From NCBI GenBank assembly GCA_963783195.1, contig CAWAMV010000004.1:1054001-1118000 (forward strand): a DNA stretch of 64,000 nucleotides, in the 5' to 3' direction. The first letter of the stretch is position 1. Every line of letters starts with the position of its first letter. Shown piece by piece: positions 1-8,915 of this stretch. Below the pieces are notes generated by a model. The model saw only the letters and a program-made list of their open reading frames with translations, had not been told where the DNA came from and did not search any database. Position numbers and translations under genes: made by a program. Source of the stretch: Croceibacterium_B sp963783195. Its GTDB lineage: Bacteria; Pseudomonadota; Alphaproteobacteria; Sphingomonadales; Sphingomonadaceae.

Positions 1-1883
1 ACGAATTGGCGATCCATCCACCCGGTGAACAACAGGCCACCGGCGGTTGTCAGAACGCCCATGTCGGGGGTCTGCCGGTTGCGCGTCTCCCACAGGATCT
101 TGCCCGTCTGGAAGTCAATCGCCTGCAGCATGCCGAAATTGCCGTCGCTGTCCGGCGGTGCGGCATAGACGGCGTTGACCCCGGTACTCAGGAACCCGGC
201 GCCAACAGCCGGCGTCAGGTCGGTGCATGTGTCGCGCGCGGCCACGAACAGCACCCGCGTGTTGGGGTTCCACGAGGTCGGATTCCAGTTGCGGCCGCCG
301 CCACCATGGGGACACGTGAAGACCGGGCCCTTGTCGCGTCCGGGAATCTTGTCGGGCCGGACGTGCTTGTCGCCGGTTTCCGGGTCAATCCGGTCGATGT
401 AGTCCTGGTATCCCTGGTCGATCGTCTTGATGTACTTGCCGGTCTGGGCGTCGAGGGCGTCGAACAGTCCGTTCTTGCCGCCGGTGATGACCACTCGCCG
501 GTCCTTGCCATCGACCTTGATCGTGGCGACCGTCCGGTCGAATACCCAGTCCAGGTCGAACTGGTCGTTGCGCGTGTGTTGGTAATGCCAAACGAGCTTG
601 CCTGTGCGTGGTTCGAAAGCCAGCGTGCTCTCGGTAAACAGCGCATCGTTGTTCTCGCCCGGCTTGAGATCGCGCAGCGGGCCGGTGTCGTAAGTGTTGC
701 CCACGCCCCAAAGCGCAAGACCGGTGACCGGATCGTAGGACCCGGAAGTCCAGACCGAACCGCCCTTGCGGGTATCGCCCGGCTGGCCGTTCCAGGTTTC
801 CCCGCCGACCTGACCCGGCTTGGCTACCGTCTCGAAAGTCCACAGATGCTTGCCACTGGCAATGTCGAACGCGGCGATGATTCCGCCGCCGGCGGCCTGC
901 GTCGCGAGACCCTGCATGACGACGCCGTCAGCCGCCAACGGGCCGCCCGGTATCCGCATCCCCTCGCTGCCGGGTATCGGGCTGTCCCACTCGACTTCGC
1001 CCGTCTGTGCATTGAGCGCGACCATGTGGTTATCGGACGTGGCGGTCAGGACCTTGTCGCCCCACAGGGCGATCGTCTTGCGTGAATTGAGCGCGGTCTT
1101 CGGCGGCAGTTCACGCTCGTAACGCCACAATTGCCGCCCGGTTGCCGCATCGAAGGCGAAGACGTTGTCGCCGTAACCGAAAACGTAGAGCACGCCGTTG
1201 TGCACCAGCGGTTCGTTCATGTTCACGCCAGCGGGGAGTGCCTGCGCCCAGGCGATCGTCAGGTTCTCGACGTTGCTTCTGTCGATCTGCTTCAGTGGCG
1301 AATAGCCGAGACCAAGATGACTTCGCCGCCAGGCCGGCCATTCGTCCGCCGGGGGGTCGGCCAGAAGCGCATCGGTCACCGGCTGGTAGGTCGCCAGCGG
1401 ATTGGCGATCGGCGGGCCGGGCGGAAGCGGGGAAACGCGGGTCGACAAGCCGCCGACGCCGACCTCGCCAGCAGGCAGGCTCAGCGCGGCGAGCTTCCCG
1501 TTGCCGGCGTCGATAGCATCGGTCGTTCGAACCCGGTTCTCGCGCATGATGAACGCCAGGATTGCCGCGTACTCTGCGTCCGACAGGGAACCAGCCTGGC
1601 CAGGCGGCATGTTGGCGTGGATGTACTTGTATAGATCGGCCGCGCTGGCGCTGCCCGCGCCCCACTTGCTGAGAAACGAAGGGCCGGTCAGTGCTTGCGC
1701 GAACGTACCTTGCAGCTCGTCACCGTGGCACGACGCGCAGTTCGCCAGATAGAGCGGCTTGCCCTGTTCCGCCTGCTGCGCGAATGGCGTCAGTCCTTGA
1801 GCCAGCGCTCCACCGCCAAGCGCGCTGAGGCCCGCTACGGAAAGGAAGAGCGGCAAGCGCCGCCCCTTGTTCGACAGCGCCAT
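1..1883 (-). CDS. Cytochrome c-PQQ dehydrogenase fusion (3' end outside window)
   Basis: Quinohaemoprotein dehydrogenase, probably periplasmic, oxidising an alcohol or similar substrate and passing electrons to its own haem. The 627 codons present start at an ATG 5 bases after a GGAGGAG-type ribosome site. Residues 1-29 form a signal peptide ending ALA-Q. A cytochrome c domain follows, with CASCH at 49-53 and a likely axial Met at 92 (HANMPPG). From about residue 150 come PQQ propeller repeats such as FAFDAATGRQLW and FDALDAQTGKY. Family members more often carry the haem domain at the C-terminus, so the N-terminal placement is notable. The gene follows the carboxylesterase by 28 bases and is the last visible gene of the operon. 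The substrate cannot be read from the sequence, and the end of the propeller is missing. Confidence 0.9.
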   Translation of the reverse strand, partial: MALSNKGRRLPLFLSVAGLSALGGGALAQGLTPFAQQAEQGKPLYLANCASCHGDELQGTFAQALTGPSFLSKWGAGSASAADLYKYIHANMPPGQAGSLSDAEYAAILAFIMRENRVRTTDAIDAGNGKLAALSLPAGEVGVGGLSTRVSPLPPGPPIANPLATYQPVTDALLADPPADEWPAWRRSHLGLGYSPLKQIDRSNVENLTIAWAQALPAGVNMNEPLVHNGVLYVFGYGDNVFAFDAATGRQLWRYERELPPKTALNSRKTIALWGDKVLTATSDNHMVALNAQTGEVEWDSPIPGSEGMRIPGGPLAADGVVMQGLATQAAGGGIIAAFDIASGKHLWTFETVAKPGQVGGETWNGQPGDTRKGGSVWTSGSYDPVTGLALWGVGNTYDTGPLRDLKPGENNDALFTESTLAFEPRTGKLVWHYQHTRNDQFDLDWVFDRTVATIKVDGKDRRVVITGGKNGLFDALDAQTGKYIKTIDQGYQDYIDRIDPETGDKHVRPDKIPGRDKGPVFTCPHGGGGRNWNPTSWNPNTRVLFVAARDTCTDLTPAVGAGFLSTGVNAVYAAPPDSDGNFGMLQAIDFQTGKILWETRNRQTPDMGVLTTAGGLLFTGWMDRQF

Positions 1884-1911
1884 ACCTCTCCTCCCTCGAT
1901 CTTCTTTTTCG

Positions 1912-3594
1912 TTATCCGACCGGCTCGATGCCGAGCGGCTTGGCGACGTCGCGATTGAACAGCGCCTCGTAGAGCTCGTGCTGGGCCATCGTCATGGTGT
2001 CCCCCACATGGGCGTTGACGTCGAGGATGAATGCCTCGTTCTCGGCGATTTCGCTTGCCTTGGGCCAGTGCGGCAGGCCCGGCCCGTTCGGGTTGCCGGT
2101 CCTCGCGAAGTTGGTCCAGTAGCTCGCCATCTGGTCGGCGAGCTTCATGTCCGGCGCGCTCTTGCTGGCGACTTCTGGCGAGCTCGGATCCGGGACTTCG
2201 CGCGGCTTGTCGAGGTTGTCGAACATGTAAGCCAGTTCCGAGGCATGGGTCGGTCCGCCGCTCGGCTTGCCTTCCGCCGCCGGTGGATTGTGGGCGAACA
2301 TATAAAGATAAGCCGACTTGCCCGCCTGCGCCTGCTCGTCGGCATAGTGCCGCATGAACCAGGCGATCCCGTCGGTGAAGGGCCGGGTCGCATAGACCGC
2401 CGCCTCGGCGTCGCTGGTTGCGTCGTATGCTGCCGAGCCCTGCCGGGCGAGGTCCTTCCAGCGTTGCGCCGCACCTGCCTTCCAACTTTCCACCGTCACA
2501 GCCGGGCCGCGTCCGCCGCCGAAGCTGGCGCCTTCGCCTGCATTCGATCCGACCAGCACGTCGACCTTGTTCTGCCGGCCTTGGGCGAAGGTGATCGACT
2601 GGTCTTCGGGCACGATCCATCCGTCGACGATGATGCCCTGGGCGCGGATGCCGGCGAATTTCTCCACCGGAGCCGATTGCAGTTCGGCGAGGGTCGTGAT
2701 GCCGACCTTTTCCAGCGCTTCGGCGCTGCGCTTCTCGGCCTCGTCGCGAGTGGTCATCTTGGTCGCGGTCAGGCCAGCCCAGGCTCCACTTTGCGAGATT
2801 GCCTTCCTGAAGAGGCCAGCAGCTTCGGGCGAGCCGACAAGGGCAGCCGATACGCAGGCACCGGCAGACTGGCCGAAGATCGTCACATTGGAGGGGTCGC
2901 CGCCGAACGCCGCAATGTTGGCCTGCACCCATTTCAGCGACATGATCGCGTCGGACAGCGCCTGATTGCCAGAGGCATTGTGGCCTGAGGCGGCGGTCAG
3001 CGCGGGATGTGATAGGAAACCGTAAGGCCCGACGCGGTAATTCATCGAGACGACGATCACGCCCTTGCTGGCGAGCTTCGCCCCGTTGGCGAACGGCATC
3101 GAGCCGCCGCCTTCAGCATAGGCGCCGCCGTAGAACCATACCATCACCGGCAGTTTCTCACCCGCCCTGTGCGCCGGAGTCCAGACGTTGAGGTTCAGGC
3201 AGTCTTCCGAGATCGAAGGTGAATCCGGCATGTCGGTTGCCTGGTTGACCCCGATCGGCCGGTTCGGCGCGGGCGGCTGGATGCAGGTGTCGCCCCACTT
3301 CGTCGCATCGCGAACGCCGCTCCACGTGGCGGTAGGCGCCTGGGCCGGCATGAACCGCAGCGATCCGACCGGCGGCGCTGCGAAGGGAAGGCCCTTGAAG
3401 ACCGTGACCCCGGCTACCTCTGCAGGGGCGCCCTGCACAAGACCCTGCTGCGTGCGCACCGGAGCCAGCATCGAAGTGCTGCCAGCAGCGGCAGCCACCG
3501 CCCTGGCCTCATCGACCTGGGCAGTGGTGCAACCTGCAATCGCCAGAGCGAGCGGCGCGGCGAGGGCGAACGCCCTCACGCGGCTGGAGCTCAC
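1912..3594 (-). CDS. Type B carboxylesterase, predicted lipoprotein
   Basis: Alpha/beta hydrolase of the carboxylesterase type B (para-nitrobenzyl esterase) family, 560 aa, hydrolysing carboxylic esters. Residues 1-21 are a signal peptide ending in a lipobox (AIAGC, Cys22), so it is probably membrane-anchored in the envelope. The oxyanion motif FYGGAY lies at 154-159, EDCLNLNVW at 130-138, the nucleophile in GQSAG at Ser243, the acid at Glu354 (SNAGE) and the base at His450 (GPTHASE). The triad is complete. The start is GTG, sharing GTGA with the stop of the upstream gene, which indicates translational coupling. Its place between secreted redox proteins suggests it frees or trims the substrate of the neighbouring dehydrogenases; that is inference. 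Confidence 0.9.
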   Translation of the reverse strand: MSSSRVRAFALAAPLALAIAGCTTAQVDEARAVAAAAGSTSMLAPVRTQQGLVQGAPAEVAGVTVFKGLPFAAPPVGSLRFMPAQAPTATWSGVRDATKWGDTCIQPPAPNRPIGVNQATDMPDSPSISEDCLNLNVWTPAHRAGEKLPVMVWFYGGAYAEGGGSMPFANGAKLASKGVIVVSMNYRVGPYGFLSHPALTAASGHNASGNQALSDAIMSLKWVQANIAAFGGDPSNVTIFGQSAGACVSAALVGSPEAAGLFRKAISQSGAWAGLTATKMTTRDEAEKRSAEALEKVGITTLAELQSAPVEKFAGIRAQGIIVDGWIVPEDQSITFAQGRQNKVDVLVGSNAGEGASFGGGRGPAVTVESWKAGAAQRWKDLARQGSAAYDATSDAEAAVYATRPFTDGIAWFMRHYADEQAQAGKSAYLYMFAHNPPAAEGKPSGGPTHASELAYMFDNLDKPREVPDPSSPEVASKSAPDMKLADQMASYWTNFARTGNPNGPGLPHWPKASEIAENEAFILDVNAHVGDTMTMAQHELYEALFNRDVAKPLGIEPVG

Positions 3595-4775
3595 TTCGAG
3601 CCCCCGGCCGCCTCGCCGTCAACCGCTCCGTCGAGTTCCTCGCCGCCGCGTTCGTCCGAGTCGTGCGCGCCGACCAGGCTGGTCGTCAGTCCGCGCTGCG
3701 AACGCGAGGAGTTGATGTAGTTGCGCACCTGCACGTCGCCTTCATGGCAGGCATATTCGTAGAAGCCGTAATCCTCGTTGCGGGTCCACGGCAGACGTGC
3801 GGTCCACGGCTTCACGAAAACCTTGGGATCGGAATAGGTCACTTCGTAGATGATCGAATCCGGGCCGGTCATCGTGATCCGCTCGACCACCTTGGCTTGG
3901 TCGCTGGTCGGGATGGTGTTGTTCGGCGGAACGCCCATCGTCGCCATGTTGAGCGGACTGGGACCGCGGCTGTAGCCATCACCCGACACGCTGTTGCCGG
4001 TCTTGATGTTGGTCGTTTCCACAACCAGGGTGTTCTTGTCTTCCCAGTAACCGATGGACTGGCCCATCCAGGTACGCACGTTGTCCGGCCAGCGCGTCTT
4101 CTGCAGTTGCGCGAATTCGGCCTTGTTCTTGGCAACGGGGACGATGCGCGAGTCGTGGATCATTTCGAGGTCGATGACCACGAAGCCGGGCGACTGCTTC
4201 ACGCGGATGCCGTTGTTGTAGCGGAAGGGGAACATCGAGGCCGGGAAACCGCGCGTGATGCAGCGGTCCCAGGTGTCGAAATCCGCCACCCAGTCATAGT
4301 TGGTGTTGGCCGTCCAGCTCGAGCGGCCCGCCTTGTACTGCGCCTCGGCTTCGGGCGTGAAGGCCGGCAGCTTTCCGTTCGGCGGATCGATCAGCAGCGC
4401 GGTCTGGCTGCCGTTGGCATCGGATTCGACCCAGTGGCCCATGCCGATCTTGCCCTGCTTGTCTTCCTCGGCATAGCGCTCGGCTGAGGCATTGGCCTGC
4501 TTGGCCCGCTCCTCGAGTTCTTCCTGCGTGAGGTAGAAACGGTCGCCGAAGCGGTCCTGCCGGGTGAAGAAGATGCTGGCGATGTTGTCGATCGGCCAGG
4601 TACCCGTGAGGTCCGGGTCGCCCCACTGCGTCTTCTTGGGCACGAAGTCGTCTGGCACCGGCTGCAACTTGGTCGGATCGGCGACCGCCTGTTGCGCCGG
4701 GGCGGCGCCGGCCATGCCGAGCCCGGCGACAAGCGCCGTGGCTGCAGCGAGACGGAACATGGACTTGCGGGTCAT
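3591..4775 (-). CDS. Secreted protein of an unnamed family, tandem copy 3
   Basis: I do not know a function for this family. The product is 394 aa with a signal peptide (about residues 1-27, ending APAQQ). It shares a string of motifs with the next two genes upstream and with a fourth copy at 62949-63995: DPDLTGTWPID, GMGHWVE, DRCITRGFPASM, YNNG, QSPG, MIHDSR, YWEDKNTLVVETTN, TGPD and EYACHEGD. The two cysteines in DRC and YAC are kept in all four and could form a disulfide. The C-terminus carries an extra acidic tail absent from its paralogues. I chose the ATG at 4775 because it overlaps the upstream stop as ATGA; an upstream in-frame start would overlap the neighbour by about 80 bases. Confidence 0.85.
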   Translation of the reverse strand: MTRKSMFRLAAATALVAGLGMAGAAPAQQAVADPTKLQPVPDDFVPKKTQWGDPDLTGTWPIDNIASIFFTRQDRFGDRFYLTQEELEERAKQANASAERYAEEDKQGKIGMGHWVESDANGSQTALLIDPPNGKLPAFTPEAEAQYKAGRSSWTANTNYDWVADFDTWDRCITRGFPASMFPFRYNNGIRVKQSPGFVVIDLEMIHDSRIVPVAKNKAEFAQLQKTRWPDNVRTWMGQSIGYWEDKNTLVVETTNIKTGNSVSGDGYSRGPSPLNMATMGVPPNNTIPTSDQAKVVERITMTGPDSIIYEVTYSDPKVFVKPWTARLPWTRNEDYGFYEYACHEGDVQVRNYINSSRSQRGLTTSLVGAHDSDERGGEELDGAVDGEAAGGSK

Positions 4776-5800
4776 TCGGAGCTCTCCACTTGCTGCGCGC
4801 GTTCGACGCGCGACGTTACGATGTAGTTGCGTATCTGTTCGTCGCCTTCCCAACAGGCATACTCGTAAATGCCGAAGTTGTCGTCCCGCTGCCAGTCGAG
4901 CCGGGCGGACCAGGGGGCGGTAAAAATCACGGGATCTTCCCAGGTGAAGTCATAGACGATGGTGTCGGGCCCGGTCATCGTGAACCGCTCGACCATCTTG
5001 GCCCGGTTGCTCAACGGAGTGTCGTTCTCGGGCGGCGAGCCGGTGGTGCCGATGTTGGTGATACTCGGGCCCGGCTTGAAGTTGGTAGTCTCGACGACGA
5101 GCGTGTTGCCATCTTCCCAGTAGCCGCGGCTCTCGCCCAGCCAGTTCTCGATCTGGCGCGGTAGGGGTGGGCTGCCGTCGGTGGGAATCAGGCGCGTCTC
5201 GTGCACCATCTCCATCTGGATCGCCACTAGACCGGGCGATTGGAAGATGCGCATCCCGTTGTTGTACATGAACGGGAACATCGAGGCTGGCAGGCCGCGC
5301 GTGATGCAACGGTCCCAGCTATCGAAGTCCGTGGTCCAGTCGAACGGCTGGTTGCGCCGCCAGGTGGAGCGCATCAGGTCCGAACGGCGCTTGCCTTCCG
5401 CGGTGAAGGCTGGCAGCCGGCCGTCCGCCGGGCTGACGATCCAGCTTGTGCGCTTGTTCGCCGGGGCGACTTCGGCCCAGTGGCCGATGCCCATCTTGCC
5501 TTGCGCATCCTCGGTCTCGTAGCGCTTCGCAAGCACGGCCACGTCCTCGGACCGCTCGGCATACTCTTCCGGCGTCAGGAACACGCGGTTGCCGTGCTTC
5601 GGGTCGCGCTGCAGCGGAGTGCGGCCGTTGAGATGATCGATCGGCCATCCGCCGCGAAAGTCGGGTTCGCCCCACTCGGTCGTCTTGGGCGTGTAGCCGT
5701 TCTGCGCCGGCGGCAGCTCGGTCAGGTCTTCCTGCGCCAGCGCGGGGGCGGCGATCGCCGTTACCAGCGCGAGTGCGATCGCTGTCCGCAGCAGGGTCAT
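4772..5800 (-). CDS. Secreted protein of an unnamed family, tandem copy 2
   Basis: 342 aa, with a clean signal peptide (residues 1-23, ending ALAQE). The same motif order as its neighbours is present: EPDFRGGWPID, GIGHWAE, DRCITRGLPASM, YNNG, QSPG, MVHETRLIP, GESRGYWEDG, LVVETTNF, TGPDTIVY and EYACWEGD. In the last motif Trp replaces the His found in the other three copies. No nucleotide, metal or haem motif is evident. It overlaps both the upstream and the downstream gene by ATGA, so the three copies are translated as a coupled unit and are probably made in similar amounts. The ATG at 5800 was preferred to a longer reading (5941) because it gives the signal peptide and the overlap. Confidence 0.87.
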   Translation of the reverse strand: MTLLRTAIALALVTAIAAPALAQEDLTELPPAQNGYTPKTTEWGEPDFRGGWPIDHLNGRTPLQRDPKHGNRVFLTPEEYAERSEDVAVLAKRYETEDAQGKMGIGHWAEVAPANKRTSWIVSPADGRLPAFTAEGKRRSDLMRSTWRRNQPFDWTTDFDSWDRCITRGLPASMFPFMYNNGMRIFQSPGLVAIQMEMVHETRLIPTDGSPPLPRQIENWLGESRGYWEDGNTLVVETTNFKPGPSITNIGTTGSPPENDTPLSNRAKMVERFTMTGPDTIVYDFTWEDPVIFTAPWSARLDWQRDDNFGIYEYACWEGDEQIRNYIVTSRVERAQQVESSE

Positions 5801-6831
5801 TGCGGCCCCCGTCCGGCAGGCAGGCCGCGTTCGGCGCGCGAGGAGCTGATATAGCCGCGGATCTGCACGTTGCCCTCGTGGCAGGCGTACTCGAAGAACT
5901 GGTACGAACTGTCGCGCTTCCAGTCGAGGCGCGCGGTCCATGGAGCGGTGAAGACGACGGGATCGTTCCAGGTCACCTCGTAAATGATCGTGTCCGGGCC
6001 CGTCATCGTGAAGCGCTCGGTCATTTTTGCGTCCGTGCTGACCGGGGTGTCGTTAGCCGGCGGCGAGCCCCATGTGCCCACGTTGGTCGCGCTCGGACCG
6101 GGGGCAAAGTTGGTGGTTTCCACCACCAGCGTGTTGCCATTTTCCCAGTGCCCGCGACTTTCGCCCAACCACTGGCCGATCTGGTGCGGAATACCTGGCC
6201 GCCCATCGGTCGGGATGATCCTCGTCTCGTGGACCATCTCGAGCTGGATCGCGACCAGCCCTGGCGCCTGCCAAAGGCGGATTCCATTGTTGTAATTGAT
6301 TGTGAACATCGAGGCCGGGAGGCCGCGGCTGATGCAGCGATCCCAGCTGTCGAAATCCGTCGTCCAGTCGAAGGTCTGTCCCTGGCGGTAGCTGGAGCGC
6401 ATCAGCGCGCTGCGCCGTTCGCCTTCGGCGGTCTTGGACGGCAGGCGCCCGTTGGCGGGCGCGATAAGGAACGAGGTGCGACGGTTCGCGTCACCGGCCT
6501 CGACCCAGTGGCCCATGCCCATCTTCCCGTCCTCATCCTCCTTCGCATACTGCTCCTGCCGCTGGGCGATCACCGCTTTGCGGGCGGCGAATTCCTCGTC
6601 GGTCAGCAGGTAGCGGTTGGCCTGTTCGGGCGTGCGTTGGAACGGCGTGAAGTTAAGGTGATCGATCGGCCACAGGCCAGACAGGTCGGGTTCGCCCCAG
6701 GCGGTCTTCTTCGGCCTGTAGTCGGTCGGAACAGGTGGAACGGTGACCAGGTCCTGCTCCTGCGCGAGCGCCTGCGGGCCCGGCAGGACCATACACAGGG
6801 CGAGCGCGAGGGAGGCGGACCGACGGATCAT
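5797..6831 (-). CDS. Secreted protein of an unnamed family, tandem copy 1
   Basis: 344 aa, signal peptide 1-23 (ending ALAQE). Conserved blocks with positions: EPDLSGLWPID 47-57, GMGHWVE 105-111, DRCISRGLPASM 164-175, YNNG 180-183, MVHETRIIP 199-207, GESRGHWENG 223-232, LVVETTNF 235-242, TGPDTIIYE 277-285 and EYACHEGN 314-321, with Cys166 and Cys317 as the only cysteines likely to persist after export. It follows the PQQ lipoprotein dehydrogenase directly, with start and stop overlapping as ATGA. Proteins of this kind are usually annotated only as hypothetical. A small periplasmic enzyme or a binding partner of the dehydrogenases are both possible; the sequence does not decide. Confidence 0.87.
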   Translation of the reverse strand: MIRRSASLALALCMVLPGPQALAQEQDLVTVPPVPTDYRPKKTAWGEPDLSGLWPIDHLNFTPFQRTPEQANRYLLTDEEFAARKAVIAQRQEQYAKEDEDGKMGMGHWVEAGDANRRTSFLIAPANGRLPSKTAEGERRSALMRSSYRQGQTFDWTTDFDSWDRCISRGLPASMFTINYNNGIRLWQAPGLVAIQLEMVHETRIIPTDGRPGIPHQIGQWLGESRGHWENGNTLVVETTNFAPGPSATNVGTWGSPPANDTPVSTDAKMTERFTMTGPDTIIYEVTWNDPVVFTAPWTARLDWKRDSSYQFFEYACHEGNVQIRGYISSSRAERGLPAGRGPQ

Positions 6832-8798
6832 TGCGGCAGAGCGAACGCGACGTAGCGGTTGGCGCCGGGCTTGGCCTGGCCAAGCCGCGGCGGGAACAGC
6901 CCGTCGCCGCCAACCGCGAAGACCACGTACTGACGGCCGTCCTCTTCATAGACGATCGGCACGCCCTCGCTCGCCGCGTCGAGCTGGTGCTCCCACAGGA
7001 CCTTGCCGGTCGCGGCATCGCGCGCCCGGACCATGCGGTCGGAACTGGTGCCGACGAAGACGAGCCCACCGGCCGTCGCCACCGGGCCGCCGCGCGGGGC
7101 AGTGCTGCCGGTGTCCTTGATGCCCTTTTCGGCCAGCATGGTCACCTCGCCATTGGGCAGCGACCAGATCTTCTTGCCGCTCTCCATGTCGTAGCCGGTA
7201 ATCAGCGACCACGGCGGGTTGATCGCCGGCAATCCGTTCGACTGGAGCATGAAGTCCACGCCCGACTTATACGGCTTCACGTCGCCGCCCCCGTTGGGCA
7301 TGGCGGCCTGCGCTTCGGGCTTCTCGTCCAGAACCAGTTTGTCGAACGTCGGCATCTGCTTCGAGACGACGAAATAGCGCTTCTTCACAGGATCGACGGC
7401 CGACGATCCCCAGTTGGCGCCGCCATTGTGGCCCGGCAGCGAGATCGTCCCCTGTAGGCTCGGCGGCGTGTAAAGGCCTTCGTTGCGCGCCGTCTTGAGA
7501 AGCTCGCGCAGCTTCGCCTGATCTTCTTCCGAGATGTACGGATTGATCATATCCGCCGTGAACACCCCCTGCCGTGCGAACGGTTCGGGCCAAGTTGGCA
7601 TCGGCTGGGTTGGCCACGCCTTTTCCCCGAGGACATCGGATGCCGGAACCGGCTTTTCCTCAATCGGCCAGATCGGCTTGCCGGTTCGCCGATCGAGCAC
7701 GAACAGGTATCCGAACTTGGTCGCCTGGATCAGGATCGGGATATCTTTCCCATCCTTGTGAATGGTCATCAGCTTGGGCGCTTGCGGGATGTCGAAGTCC
7801 CACAGGTCGTGATGCAGGACCTGATAGTGCCAGACGCGCTTGCCGGTTTCGGCATCGAGCGCGACGATCGAGTTCGCGAAGAGGTTCTGTCCCTCGCGAT
7901 TGCCGCCGTAGAAATCGTAGCGCGCGGTCCCGGTCGGGATGAAGGCCAGGCCGAGCTTCTCGTCGACCGTGGATTCCGACCAGTTGTGGACGCCGCCGAT
8001 CTTGTCGTGGTCCTTCTCGGGCCAGGTGTCGGCCCCGAATTCACCCGCTTCGGGCACGGTGTGGAACACCCACTTCAGCGCGCCGGTGCGCACGTCGTAG
8101 GCGTGGATGTCGGCTGGGGCGCTGGCGAAGTCGTAAGCCGCCGCCGGCAGGGACATGATGATCGTGTCCTTGTAGATCCGGCCGGGGTTGTTGGTCTGCA
8201 GCGGTCGATTGGGCCATTTGGCTGTTTCGAGGCCGATGCGGATGTCGACCTTGCCGTCGCTGCCGAAGCTGGCAATCGGCTCTCCGTTATCTGCGTTGAC
8301 TGCGCGCAGCATCCCGTCGTTGAGAAACAGGAAGCGTCGGTCGCTGCCATCCGCGCTCTGCCAGTAGTTCATGCCGCGATCGCCGATGCGGCCTTCGTAG
8401 GTCTTGCTCCAGATCTCCTTGCCGCTCGCGGCATCGAGCGCGACGAGCTTGTTGGCGCCCGAAATCAGGTACAGCCGGTCGCCGATCTTGATCGGGTTGA
8501 AGTGCGGCGCCGGGCCAGGCCCGGTTTCATAAGTCCAGGCGACCTTGAGCTGACCAACGTTGGAAGTGTCGATCTGCGCAGCCGAGGAATACTGCGACGA
8601 ATCCGCGCCGCCCAGATAGCTGTCCCAACCGGCGTAATCGAACGCCGTGGCCGTTGGTCCCGATGTCGAAGCCGTGCCGGCGCCAACCGTCGTACAGGCC
8701 GAAGCGAGCGCGGCCGCAGCACACGCGGCAAAGAGGCCGGCCGTGCGGCGCGGCGCGATAAGATTGTTCTGCAAGATTGCCCCGAAAGCTGTTGTCAC
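6828..8798 (-). CDS. PQQ-dependent dehydrogenase, predicted lipoprotein
   Basis: 656-aa quinoprotein of the PQQ propeller family, related to membrane-type glucose, quinate and alcohol dehydrogenases but lacking the N-terminal membrane bundle and any CXXCH haem site. Residues 1-34 look like a signal peptide ending LASAC, giving a possible lipid-anchored Cys35. Propeller repeats include LVALDAASGKEIW and VRARDAATGKVLWEH; the HHDLWDFDIPQAP and GGANWGSSAVDP segments are typical of the family. It would hand electrons to a separate acceptor, and two c-type cytochromes are encoded upstream. The start is GTG at 8798, after GGGAGAACGG; no ATG is available near it. The 107-base upstream gap is the largest break in the operon and may hold a second promoter. 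The substrate is unknown. Confidence 0.9.
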   Translation of the reverse strand: MTTAFGAILQNNLIAPRRTAGLFAACAAAALASACTTVGAGTASTSGPTATAFDYAGWDSYLGGADSSQYSSAAQIDTSNVGQLKVAWTYETGPGPAPHFNPIKIGDRLYLISGANKLVALDAASGKEIWSKTYEGRIGDRGMNYWQSADGSDRRFLFLNDGMLRAVNADNGEPIASFGSDGKVDIRIGLETAKWPNRPLQTNNPGRIYKDTIIMSLPAAAYDFASAPADIHAYDVRTGALKWVFHTVPEAGEFGADTWPEKDHDKIGGVHNWSESTVDEKLGLAFIPTGTARYDFYGGNREGQNLFANSIVALDAETGKRVWHYQVLHHDLWDFDIPQAPKLMTIHKDGKDIPILIQATKFGYLFVLDRRTGKPIWPIEEKPVPASDVLGEKAWPTQPMPTWPEPFARQGVFTADMINPYISEEDQAKLRELLKTARNEGLYTPPSLQGTISLPGHNGGANWGSSAVDPVKKRYFVVSKQMPTFDKLVLDEKPEAQAAMPNGGGDVKPYKSGVDFMLQSNGLPAINPPWSLITGYDMESGKKIWSLPNGEVTMLAEKGIKDTGSTAPRGGPVATAGGLVFVGTSSDRMVRARDAATGKVLWEHQLDAASEGVPIVYEEDGRQYVVFAVGGDGLFPPRLGQAKPGANRYVAFALPQ

Positions 8799-8879
8799 AC
8801 CCGTTCTCCCGGTGTGCAGCCTAGCCCAGTTTTGCCGATCGCAACAAGGGCGGAATCCACGCCAAGTTGACAATATCCG

Positions 8880-8915
8880 AAAAAATCGTCGCGTGGCCGG
8901 AAAGCTCAGCTTTCC
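8880..8915 (-). terminator. Possible weak terminator or processing hairpin in the operon
   Basis: On the minus strand a perfect 7-bp stem GGAAAGC with loop TGA, the loop being the stop codon of the anchor-protein gene, is followed 13 bases later by six Ts (complement of 8880-8885). The spacing is too long for a classic intrinsic terminator. It may attenuate or protect the message at the largest gap of the operon. Confidence 0.25.

Noticed and set aside
3591..6831. The three tandem paralogues as a single gene broken by frameshifts
   Set aside because: Each has its own signal peptide, full motif set, start and stop, and the overlaps are clean ATGA junctions, so they are three intact genes.
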